NCBI GenBank assembly: GCA_041691015.1
Contig: JBEPVN010000066.1
Coordinates: 1 to 12,926 of the forward strand
Length of the DNA: 12,926 nt
Direction of reading: 5' to 3'
Source: JBBSJT01 sp041691015
GTDB lineage: Bacteria; Chlamydiota; Chlamydiia; Chlamydiales; Parachlamydiaceae
Shown here: one piece after another, positions 6,662 through 12,720 of the stretch
How positions within the stretch are numbered: position 1 is the first letter of the stretch
Layout of the letters: each line of letters starts with the position of its first letter
Program-made: the position numbers and the translations under genes
Notes under the pieces: model-generated
What the model saw: only the letters and a program-made list of their open reading frames with translations
Told to the model about the DNA's origin: nothing
The model's database searches: none

Positions 6662-8020
6662 ATGGCTATGAGTATTAGAATAAATCCTTTTATGCAGTAC
6701 GCTGCAAGCTTATCAACAGATGTTCCGGCACAGGAAAACGAGCTAAAATCCCTTATTGTGGAAAATATACAAGCTATTGCAACAAATGCGTTAAACCCAA
6801 ATTTTATCTGTTCTTCTGATTTATGGAAGGTAAGACATTTTAACTTGAACCTCAAAAATTTAAGATTTGTTCCCCCGGAAGTTAGCTTAAGCTCTTATCT
6901 GCCGCAAACTGCGAGATATTATTTAGGATATCCGGAAATAAGCTCTGATAATTGCCACTACGAGGATTTTCTGGTATTTATTGCCTCATCCATACCTGAT
7001 TTAGTGAATCTCCAAATCGAAGAATCCACATTTCCGAATTATTTCTTAAAAAATTATCAAGCTTTGAATATGGGACTTACATATCTTAGTGAATCTTTTC
7101 GCAGAAGTAAGCAGGTTACCGCTGAAAAAAGCCTTTCTGCAGCATTAGAAACACTTAACATTGCAAGAAATTGCTTTAAATTAATAGCTCAGGAAAACAA
7201 CAGTCTGTTTTTGTTAGAAAAGACACAAATTTTTAAAATATTAGACATGCAAGCATACGCCCCCTTAAAAAAACTCATGGGAATTGGTAAAACACGTGGA
7301 TCAAAGGGATTGATCGATGAGATTTTTGGAAATGAGCTGCTAAATTTCTTTACCATTTGTATGAAGATGAAACCTGCAGAATTAAAAGCCTTTTGCATTT
7401 CTTTAAGCTTTTTGGATTCAGATGAAGCTAACAAAAAAGATCTTTTATTCATGCTTCTTTTCAAATACGTCAGTTTTATTCCAATGCGCGATTTTTTAAC
7501 AGTAGCCCTATTAAGACCTAAAAATTCTTCCGAAACTGCAGAACAATTTGCACATCGAGAAAACTGTGTACCTGTAAAAACAGCAATTACTTATGTCCGC
7601 ATGAAAATCAACCAGCTAAAAACACCTAAAAACGCTGAAGAACTTTTATCGAAATATTTTAACGTCATTGAAAACGATCTTCAATTTTACAAGCCTTTTC
7701 AGGAAAGTTTTAATTTTATTTTTCATCACAGGGGCACCCCAAAAATTGAAAATTACATCGGATTACCTTTTACACAAATTGGCATGTCTGATTACACAAA
7801 ACTGATTGTGAATGTATGGCGACAAGCTGAGGATTTAAACGAGGTGACGTTAACAACGCCAAAAGGTAGAAGAATTTTATTAGAAGCTTCTGAATTCTTA
7901 TTTTTGGAAGGAGCTTACAGCAAACAACATCTCGATAGCAATAAAACTATAGCGTGGGCGGCATTTTTCCCTGAAATATATGAATTTCCTGAAATAGTGT
8001 CAGCAATTGAAGCCCTGTAG
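6662..8020 (+). CDS. Hypothetical protein, second copy of a tandem 452-aa paralogue pair
   Basis: This copy is the same length as the preceding gene and colinear with it along its whole length, differing mainly by short indels (for example around residues 211-217, 254-257 and 370-373) that cancel out. By eye the proteins share more than half of their residues. Some DNA stretches are nearly identical (6977-7088 against 5592-5703; 7682-7721 against 6297-6336), while others have drifted, a pattern expected of duplication followed by patchy gene conversion. The start is ATG, with the same aggttaaac leader as the first copy. There is no signal peptide or evident membrane helix. It is the last plus-strand gene before the convergent repeat-filled junction, so its transcript would run into the inverted repeat beginning at 8046. 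Confidence 0.8.
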   Translation: MAMSIRINPFMQYAASLSTDVPAQENELKSLIVENIQAIATNALNPNFICSSDLWKVRHFNLNLKNLRFVPPEVSLSSYLPQTARYYLGYPEISSDNCHYEDFLVFIASSIPDLVNLQIEESTFPNYFLKNYQALNMGLTYLSESFRRSKQVTAEKSLSAALETLNIARNCFKLIAQENNSLFLLEKTQIFKILDMQAYAPLKKLMGIGKTRGSKGLIDEIFGNELLNFFTICMKMKPAELKAFCISLSFLDSDEANKKDLLFMLLFKYVSFIPMRDFLTVALLRPKNSSETAEQFAHRENCVPVKTAITYVRMKINQLKTPKNAEELLSKYFNVIENDLQFYKPFQESFNFIFHHRGTPKIENYIGLPFTQIGMSDYTKLIVNVWRQAEDLNEVTLTTPKGRRILLEASEFLFLEGAYSKQHLDSNKTIAWAAFFPEIYEFPEIVSAIEAL

Positions 8021-8045
8021 TACTAAACAGTGCAAGATTTTTTGT

Positions 8046-8150
8046 AACGCAAAGGAAGCAAAGACTCGCAAAGGCTAGAAAGCTTCTTTAAATGGAACAA
8101 CCTTTTGAGAAGCCTTCTAGCCTTTTTTGAGTCTTTGCTTCCTTTGCGTT
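8046..8150. repeat. Large imperfect hairpin (22 + 11 + 6 bp stem)
   Basis: The outer arms 8046-8067 and 8129-8150 are perfect 22-bp reverse complements. After a small 2/3-nt internal loop, 8070-8080 pairs with 8115-8125 (11 bp). After a 1/1 mismatch, 8082-8087 pairs with 8108-8113, leaving a 20-nt loop at 8088-8107. The arms are purine-rich with recurring gcaaag words. The element sits 26 bp after a plus-strand stop. It may act as a transcription block or RNA-stabilising end, but it lacks a U tail directly after the stem. A REP- or MITE-like intergenic repeat is the other reading. Confidence 0.85.
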
Positions 8151-8155
8151 TTCTA

Positions 8156-8283
8156 AAGTCCGAAACGAAGTGAGGACGCTTAGAACCATTTAGCCCATAG
8201 TGACTGGAAGTCCGAAACGAAGTGAGGACGAGAAGGAACTATGGGCTAAATGGTTCTAAGCGTCCTCACTTAGTTTCGGACTT
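8156..8283. repeat. Very large inverted repeat with 46-bp arms
   Basis: The arms 8156-8201 and 8238-8283 are reverse complements with one mismatch (g8167 against a8272), around a 36-nt spacer. The outer 23 bases of the left arm (aagtccgaaacgaagtgagg...) recur exactly in the spacer at 8208-8230, so the element holds three copies of this word, two direct and one inverted. It lies 6 bp after the previous hairpin and 48 bp before the 3' end of the YbhB/YbcL gene. It is not coding. It could be a non-autonomous mobile element or an expanded REP-type repeat. It would also form a very stable RNA hairpin in transcripts from either side. Confidence 0.9.
8208..8230. repeat. Third copy of the 23-bp arm-end word, inside the hairpin loop
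   Basis: These bases are identical to 8156-8178, and to the complement of 8261-8283 with one mismatch. The word has its own short dyad (gtcc...ggac). Its presence in the loop allows the hairpin to refold with either arm and suggests growth by copying of a mobile repeat. Confidence 0.85.
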
Positions 8284-8331
8284 AGCAAAAATAAATGACC
8301 CCAATACAACTTTGCGTTATTTACCTTAAGA

Positions 8332-8769
8332 TTAATGCCTCTCGAAGATGCCTATAAATTCAGATTGCTCTATGATATGGCCTTGCATTGCCCCTTCCAA
8401 GGCTTTTTTTGTGGTAGAATCAGGTAGCTCCAAGAACGTATCCAGAGCATAAAGCTTAAAAAAATAACGATGCGGTTTTCCAGGTGGCGGGCAGGGACCT
8501 TTATATTCATTGACCGAATAACTGTTAATTCCGGTTTTAAGACCCTTCTCCCCTCTTTCCAAGCCTTTACTTGTCGGTAACATATTCCACACGATCCAGT
8601 GATCAAATGTCCCTTGAGGGGCATCCGGATCGTCCATTATAAGCGCTAAACTTAATGCGTTTTTTGGAATTTGTTCAAATATAAGAGGAGGTGAAACATT
8701 TTCCCCTTGGCAAGTATACCTTTCAGGGATTGTCATATTATGATCAAAAGAAGGGCTTGAAATTTCCAT
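8332..8769 (-). CDS. YbhB/YbcL family (PEBP / Raf kinase inhibitor-like) protein
   Basis: The 145-aa product has the bacterial phosphatidylethanolamine-binding-protein fold signature. DDPDAP is at 46-51, the ligand-pocket His57 is in DHWIVWN (56-62), and the second signature GPCPPPGKPHRYFF spans 91-104 with His100. An N-terminal PSF...IP.RYTC-type region (6-20) is also typical. The length is close to the family's usual 150-180 aa and the protein appears complete, with no signal peptide, so it should be cytosolic. The family binds anionic or small ligands, and its physiological role in bacteria is not settled; chlamydiae carry a member. The start is supported by GAGG at 8775-8778. It lies 69 bp downstream of bioY and probably has its own promoter there. 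Confidence 0.93.
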   Translation of the reverse strand: MEISSPSFDHNMTIPERYTCQGENVSPPLIFEQIPKNALSLALIMDDPDAPQGTFDHWIVWNMLPTSKGLERGEKGLKTGINSYSVNEYKGPCPPPGKPHRYFFKLYALDTFLELPDSTTKKALEGAMQGHIIEQSEFIGIFERH

Positions 8770-8804
8770 GAAAACCTCATTTAAATAATTTGTATCTAAA
8801 TGTG

Positions 8805-8833
8805 ATCTTAAGAAAAGTCCTATAAAGAATCAA
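8805..8833 (-). promoter_or_regulatory. Probable promoter for the YbhB/YbcL gene
   Basis: On the minus strand TTGATT (complement of 8828-8833) and TAAGAT (complement of 8805-8810) are separated by exactly 17 nt. The -35 box lies just after the bioY stop. Transcription would start near 8798, giving a leader of roughly 30 nt. Each hexamer has one or two mismatches to consensus. Confidence 0.5.
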
Positions 8834-8838
8834 GCGCC

Positions 8839-9390
8839 TTATTTTTTAGCTTGGCAAAAACTTGCAACGCCTAAACATTTAACAGCCTCGCCAATAATGA
8901 ATGGATAAAAGCCTGCAATTAATGCCTCATTCCATCCAATAAAAGTTCCAAGCCATAAAGCGCCAACGCTCAATTGCAGAACAGAAATTAAAAATAGAGC
9001 AATTGCGATAGAAGAAAATTTTAGTTCGGAAGATTTTTCAAAAAGAGCACCTGCAAGGTAGGCTTGGATCATAAATCCAAAAATATAGCCGCCCCGAAGG
9101 CCGATAATTGCAAGTGGAGCTACTGACATTTGTGATAGAACAGGTAACCCCAGCATCGATTCTGCGATGTAGGCTGCAACGCTTAAAACAGCTTTTCTTT
9201 TACCGAGTGCTAAACTAAGCATCATGACAGCAAATGTTTGCATCGTCAATGGAACCGGTAAAAAAGGAATCGCAATTTGCGCTGCTATAGCTAAAAAAAG
9301 AGATCCGCCGAGTACCAGGAAAAAATCTTTAGCAAGGTCTGCATAGGATTTTACAGAGTTGCTCGAAACTGTTTGTGCTAAAATTGTCAT
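8839..9390 (-). CDS. bioY: BioY biotin transporter (ECF S component)
   Basis: BioY is the substrate-binding membrane component for biotin uptake. It works alone or with an energising AT module of the ECF transporter class. The 183-aa sequence has the family core PVPLTMQTFAVMML (45-58), the short cytoplasmic LGKRKA (62-67), GLPVLS (81-86) and GLRGGYIFGF (97-106). About six hydrophobic segments are visible. The C-terminal helix contains FYPFIIGEAVKC (161-172), equivalent to the usual ..PF..GD..K. No ECF ATPase is in the window. Chlamydiae are known to take up biotin with BioY, and the vitamin charges acetyl-CoA carboxylase for fatty-acid synthesis, which fits its position downstream of fabF. 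The RBS is AGGA (9397-9400). It begins 11 nt after the Nudix stop, so the two are likely co-transcribed. Confidence 0.95.
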   Translation of the reverse strand: MTILAQTVSSNSVKSYADLAKDFFLVLGGSLFLAIAAQIAIPFLPVPLTMQTFAVMMLSLALGKRKAVLSVAAYIAESMLGLPVLSQMSVAPLAIIGLRGGYIFGFMIQAYLAGALFEKSSELKFSSIAIALFLISVLQLSVGALWLGTFIGWNEALIAGFYPFIIGEAVKCLGVASFCQAKK

Positions 9391-9401
9391 AAAATATCCT
9401 T

Positions 9402-9824
9402 TTAGTGTTCAATTGTTGAGAGGATTCGGATCACTTCTTTGCAAAGAGCTTTTGCCTCGGCAAATGTAATATGCTGTTCGGCATCTTTTAAAGAAACCCA
9501 TTTTGCCGATAAAATTTCATCTTCCTGAATTTTTAAAATCCCATGTACAGAAGCTAAAAAATAATAAACGGTCTTATCAATTTGTTGTTTTTGATGATAA
9601 AATGAATACCGCTCGTTTATAGGATCATCCTGCAAAATTTCTTGAACGGACAATCCTGTTTCTTCATTTAGCTCTCGTATGGCAGAGTCTAGCGGTTTTT
9701 CATTAATTTCGCCATGACCTTTTGGAAAAGACCAATAGCCCTCGCTCTGTTGTACAAGTAAAACATGCCACGCATCATTAATTTTTTGTAATGGAATAAT
9801 GCCAAAGGACGTATCCAAAATCAT
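9402..9824 (-). CDS. nudH: Nudix hydrolase, likely asymmetric Ap4A hydrolase
   Basis: The protein has 140 aa with a complete Nudix box at 36-58: Gly36, Glu42, Arg50-Glu51-Leu52, Glu54-Glu55, Gly57-Leu58. The box supplies the Mg2+-binding glutamates. The preceding WSFPKGH (31-37) and a Tyr-rich YYFLA segment (87-91) are typical of asymmetric diadenosine tetraphosphate hydrolases, which split Ap4A to ATP and AMP and limit stress nucleotides. The same gene follows fabF in C. trachomatis (CT771), whose product was characterised as an Ap4A hydrolase, so the symbol rests on gene order plus motifs. Substrate preference cannot be read from the sequence. The ATG directly follows the fabF stop with no gap, implying translational coupling. 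Confidence 0.92.
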   Translation of the reverse strand: MILDTSFGIIPLQKINDAWHVLLVQQSEGYWSFPKGHGEINEKPLDSAIRELNEETGLSVQEILQDDPINERYSFYHQKQQIDKTVYYFLASVHGILKIQEDEILSAKWVSLKDAEQHITFAEAKALCKEVIRILSTIEH

Positions 9825-11063
9825 TTATCCGCCTTTTTTATAAGGGCCAAATATTACAGTTGCGTTATGTCCGCCAAATCCAAAAGAATTGGAAACCCCG
9901 ACTTTAATATCGAGAGCTTTAGCTTTTGTTGGAATGTCAAATCCAAGGTCAGGTTCCGGGTTTTCGAGGTTGATTGTCGGATGGACTTTTCCTGTTTTAA
10001 TGGCCATTACAGTCACAACAGCTTCAAGTCCGCCGGCAGCTCCAAGAGGATGTCCAATCATTGATTTTGTTGAATTAAGCGTAATATTTTCAGGATTTTT
10101 AAAGACTTTTTTCATGGAGCCAATCTCAACTAAATCTCCAACCGGAGTCGAAGTTCCGTGAGCATTGATGTAATTGACTTTATCTTGAGAAATGCCAGCG
10201 TCTCTTAAAGCATTTTGCATGCACAACATTTGACCATCAGCACCAGGCTCTGTAATATGATGCGCATCGCATGAGATGCCGCCACCTAAATATTCAGCAA
10301 GAATTGTTGCGCCTCTAGCTTCTGCATGCTCAAGCGTCTCTAAAACAAGAACGCCAGCTCCCTCGCCGATCAAGAAACCATCGCGGTCTTTATCCCAGGG
10401 TCTCGATGCTTTTGTAGGTTCATCATTTCGTTGTGAGAGCGCTTTGCAAGCTGAAAAGCCTGCAACACCCATTGGAATAATGGGTGCTTCTGCGCCACCG
10501 CAAAGCATGATATCGGCATCGCCATTTCTTAAATGATTAGCAGCTGCAATAATGGAATTATTTCCGGTTGCACAAGCTGTTGAAATGGAATAATTTGGTC
10601 CCATGAACCCAATTTCCATAGCAAGCATGGCACCTGGCATATTCGTTAAAATATAAGGAACAAAAAATGGAGAAACGCGTTTAACGCCCTTTTCAAGCAA
10701 GGTTTGGACCCCATCGCAAAAAACATTCATTCCACCCATACCAGAGCCTATAACAATGCCGGCTCTAGTTTTATCGATGGCTTCAATATTTAATTTAGCA
10801 GATTCCAAAGCTTTTTTTCCTGCAACAATCGTGTAAGCTATGCATTTATCCACGCGGCGAGCATTTTTTTTGTCCATATACTCACCCGCATCAAAATCCG
10901 GGATGGAAGCTGCAATGCGTGTTGAAAAATCATCAGTATTAAAATGGGTAATGGCAGAAGCTCCGCTTTCGCCGTTTAAAAGTTTTTCATAAAATTGCTC
11001 AACATCATTTCCAAAACAGGAAACAACACCAACTCCTGTTACTACAATCCGCTTTTTTACCAT
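9825..11063 (-). CDS. fabF: 3-oxoacyl-[acyl-carrier-protein] synthase II
   Basis: FabF condenses malonyl-ACP with acyl-ACP to elongate fatty acids in the type II pathway in the cytosol. The 412-aa protein is full length for the family. The catalytic triad is visible: Cys164 in STACATG (161-167), His302 in AHGTSTP (301-307) and His338 in STKSMIGHPLGAAG (331-344), with the conserved Lys333. The gating loop GFGGHN (395-400) and the N-terminal RIVVTGVGVVS (5-15) also match FabF rather than FabB or FabH. The RBS AGGA (11070-11073) lies 6 nt before the ATG. It is preceded by rsfS with a 13-nt gap and abuts the Nudix gene, so it belongs to one transcription unit. The order rsfS-fabF-Nudix is the chlamydial one. 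Confidence 0.98.
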   Translation of the reverse strand: MVKKRIVVTGVGVVSCFGNDVEQFYEKLLNGESGASAITHFNTDDFSTRIAASIPDFDAGEYMDKKNARRVDKCIAYTIVAGKKALESAKLNIEAIDKTRAGIVIGSGMGGMNVFCDGVQTLLEKGVKRVSPFFVPYILTNMPGAMLAMEIGFMGPNYSISTACATGNNSIIAAANHLRNGDADIMLCGGAEAPIIPMGVAGFSACKALSQRNDEPTKASRPWDKDRDGFLIGEGAGVLVLETLEHAEARGATILAEYLGGGISCDAHHITEPGADGQMLCMQNALRDAGISQDKVNYINAHGTSTPVGDLVEIGSMKKVFKNPENITLNSTKSMIGHPLGAAGGLEAVVTVMAIKTGKVHPTINLENPEPDLGFDIPTKAKALDIKVGVSNSFGFGGHNATVIFGPYKKGG

Positions 11064-11076
11064 ATTTATTCCTAAA

Positions 11077-11430
11077 TTATTGTTTAGTCGTCAAAATATC
11101 CAAATCCACAATTTTTGCATCTTTCCAAAGGAACTCTATACCGTATTTTTCTCTAAGTTCCGGAGTTAAAAGATGAACAATCACATCGCCAGCATCAATT
11201 ACAAGCCAGTCGCCAACCTTGTCGCCTTCAATGTGCCATGCAGGATTATTCACTTCATTCAAAGTTTGAACAACAGATGATCCTATTGCTTTAACATGTC
11301 TGTCAATATTACCCTCTGCGATAATCAAAAAATCGGTTAAGGAAGATAGCCCTTTTACATCGAGTGCTATGATATTAAATCCTTTTCTATCAAAAATCGT
11401 TTGCGCTACGGCATTTAAAATTTTTTTCAC
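11077..11430 (-). CDS. rsfS: Ribosomal silencing factor RsfS (YbeB/Iojap family)
   Basis: RsfS binds ribosomal protein uL14 on the large subunit and blocks subunit joining when nutrients are short. The 117-aa product carries the family core: ALDVKGLSSLTDFLIIAEG (22-40), the NIDRHVKAI helix (41-49), and GDWLVIDAGDVIVHLL (73-88), followed by the typical REKYGIEFLWKDA end (93-105). Translation starts at GTG (complement of 11428-11430). An in-frame stop (complement of 11449-11451) lies seven codons upstream with no ATG in between, so GTG is the only plausible start. The RBS (AAAGAA) is weak, which would keep synthesis low. The gene lies 31 nt after nadD, a pairing common across bacteria. Confidence 0.96.
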   Translation of the reverse strand: MKKILNAVAQTIFDRKGFNIIALDVKGLSSLTDFLIIAEGNIDRHVKAIGSSVVQTLNEVNNPAWHIEGDKVGDWLVIDAGDVIVHLLTPELREKYGIEFLWKDAKIVDLDILTTKQ

Positions 11431-11461
11431 AATATTCTTTGGTTTTAGTTAAAATGAAATA

Positions 11462-12046
11462 CTAATATAACTTATTTTCATATATGTAGTCTACTACTTT
11501 TGATGGGACTAGATGTCTAATATATTTTTTAAGTTGAATGCGTTGTCTGATTTCGGTACTGCTAATATCTAAAGTTTTAGTTTTAGTTAATCCTTTTTCA
11601 AAATAAGAATAATAGTTCATATCCGGATTTAAACTTTCGTGGTGACGCATCCCGACAAGCGGACTTGCAAGAGACAAAATTTCTCTAGGGTTTTTCCATT
11701 TGGAAAAGTTTTGGACCATGTCCATGCCTAAGATCAGAAAAATTTCATATTCCGGGTAAATGTCTTTTATTTCCCGCAAAGTCTCTACAGTGTACGAAAA
11801 CCCCTCTCTTTTAGCTTCAATATCAATCAATTCAAAATGATTGATATCTTCAATAGCAAGTTCTGTCATTAGGATTCTCTGAGAAACAGCTATAGGTTCA
11901 AAATCTTTTTTTTTAAAAGGACTGATATTTGCAGGACAAAACAGGACTTTATCGAGTTGATGTTTTTCACTTATTTCAAGAGCTAAATTAATATGGCCAA
12001 AATGAATCGGATCAAAAGAGCCCCCATAAAACCCAAGCTTTTTCAT
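11462..12046 (-). CDS. nadD: Nicotinate-nucleotide adenylyltransferase
   Basis: NadD adenylates nicotinate mononucleotide with ATP to give deamido-NAD, the step before NAD synthetase. The 194-aa protein has the nucleotidyltransferase signature GGSFDPIHFGH (8-18), the substrate-side segments FSYTVETL (83-90) and LILGMDM (104-110) with Trp117, and the C-terminal ISSTEIR (161-167) that closes on the ATP phosphates. A longer open frame extends 52 codons upstream, but those residues do not match the family and lie inside the preceding gene. The chosen ATG has GGGAG 5 nt before it (12052-12056). The start overlaps the stop of the HAD gene as ATGA. An A9 run encodes Lys45-47. The classic pathogen C. 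trachomatis lacks this gene as far as I know, so its presence suggests a lineage with more NAD-making capacity. Confidence 0.95.
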   Translation of the reverse strand: MKKLGFYGGSFDPIHFGHINLALEISEKHQLDKVLFCPANISPFKKKDFEPIAVSQRILMTELAIEDINHFELIDIEAKREGFSYTVETLREIKDIYPEYEIFLILGMDMVQNFSKWKNPREILSLASPLVGMRHHESLNPDMNYYSYFEKGLTKTKTLDISSTEIRQRIQLKKYIRHLVPSKVVDYIYENKLY

Positions 12047-12687
12047 ATAATCTCCCAATAATTTTTTGCAGCAAAATGCTTTAATTCCCTGTCCGGATTT
12101 ACAGCTACTGCAATGCCGGCTCCCTTTAAAAAAGGCAAATCTAAAATACTGTCTGAATAAGCAATCATATTTTCTTTGACAATACCATATTTTAAAATAC
12201 ATTCATTTAAATACTTTAGCTTCTCTTCTCCCTCAAAAAAAGATGTGATGCATCTAAATTTTTTAAACGTATCTATTTTGTAGATTGTTGCTTTCCAATG
12301 AGAAACATTTAGGTAGTCAGCAATAGGCCCTACTAAAAAATCCGGAGAATTGGATAGTATCGAAATAAAATGCCCTTTTTTTTTGGCCTCTTCCAGTCTT
12401 TTGAGGGTTGGCTGATAAAACTTTGCCGAAAGAACATTATTAATAAAGGGTTGAATATGCTGTGTAATCCGATCGGCATCTTGATTTAGAAAGAGTATTT
12501 CAAAAGTTTTTTGATGGAGTTTGTTTAAGGAAAAAAAACCTGCTTTATGTAGGAAATAAACCCTTGCAAGATTTAGCATGATTGCGGTGGAGAAGACTTT
12601 TTGACGGTAGAGATAAACGCCAAATGAAAAGCTGCTATTTACAGATAAGAGAGTGTGGTCTAAGTCAAATAAGCTTGCCTTTATCAT
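12043..12687 (-). CDS. HAD-IB family phosphatase (SerB-like)
   Basis: The product is a 214-aa member of the haloacid dehalogenase superfamily, subfamily IB. Motif I is FDLDHTLL (7-14), with nucleophile Asp8 and acid/base Asp10. Motif II is the Ser in LSNSPDF (111-117). Motif III Lys is probably Lys156 in FFEGEEKLKYL (150-160). Motif IV is YSDSILDLPFL (177-187), with the Mg2+-binding Asp179 and Asp183. The ending AVNPDRELK..A..NYW (195-211) is characteristic of IB phosphatases related to phosphoserine phosphatase. A helical cap lies between motifs I and II. The substrate cannot be assigned; phosphoserine and small phosphate esters or lysophospholipids are the usual choices. RBS AGGA (12692-12695). 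It is the first gene of the minus-strand run and overlaps nadD by 4 bp. An A9 tract encodes Lys102-104. Confidence 0.9.
   Translation of the reverse strand: MIKASLFDLDHTLLSVNSSFSFGVYLYRQKVFSTAIMLNLARVYFLHKAGFFSLNKLHQKTFEILFLNQDADRITQHIQPFINNVLSAKFYQPTLKRLEEAKKKGHFISILSNSPDFLVGPIADYLNVSHWKATIYKIDTFKKFRCITSFFEGEEKLKYLNECILKYGIVKENMIAYSDSILDLPFLKGAGIAVAVNPDRELKHFAAKNYWEII
12052..12056 (-). promoter_or_regulatory. RBS deciding the nadD start
   Basis: The complement reads GGGAG, 5 nt before the ATG at 12046. It lies within the last codons of the HAD gene. This supports the short nadD start over the open frame running up to 12202 and suggests reinitiation by terminating ribosomes. Confidence 0.75.
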
Positions 12688-12720
12688 TGTTTCCTATAAT
12701 TGTAGCAAAGACTCATATAA

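Noticed and set aside
8021..8331. tRNA or other structured RNA gene in the gene-free junction
   Set aside because: The fold is a long simple inverted repeat without cloverleaf arms, a T-loop GTTCRA or other tRNA hallmarks.
8370..8624. Second minus-strand frame inside the YbhB/YbcL gene
   Set aside because: It is an overlapping frame of a clearly recognised gene that retains all its signature motifs.
9867..10536. Plus-strand open frames opposite fabF
   Set aside because: They are antisense shadows of a full-length, motif-complete fabF and have no RBS or family similarity.
12047..12202. N-terminal extension of nadD (52 codons)
   Set aside because: The extra residues are Cys/Lys/Phe-rich, do not match NadD and lie inside the HAD gene in another frame. 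The internal ATG has a good RBS and starts the family's conserved N-terminus.
12704..12714. 11-base word agcaaagactc shared with the hairpin arm at 8057-8067
   Set aside because: It is too short and low in complexity to claim a repeat relationship without a genome-wide count.
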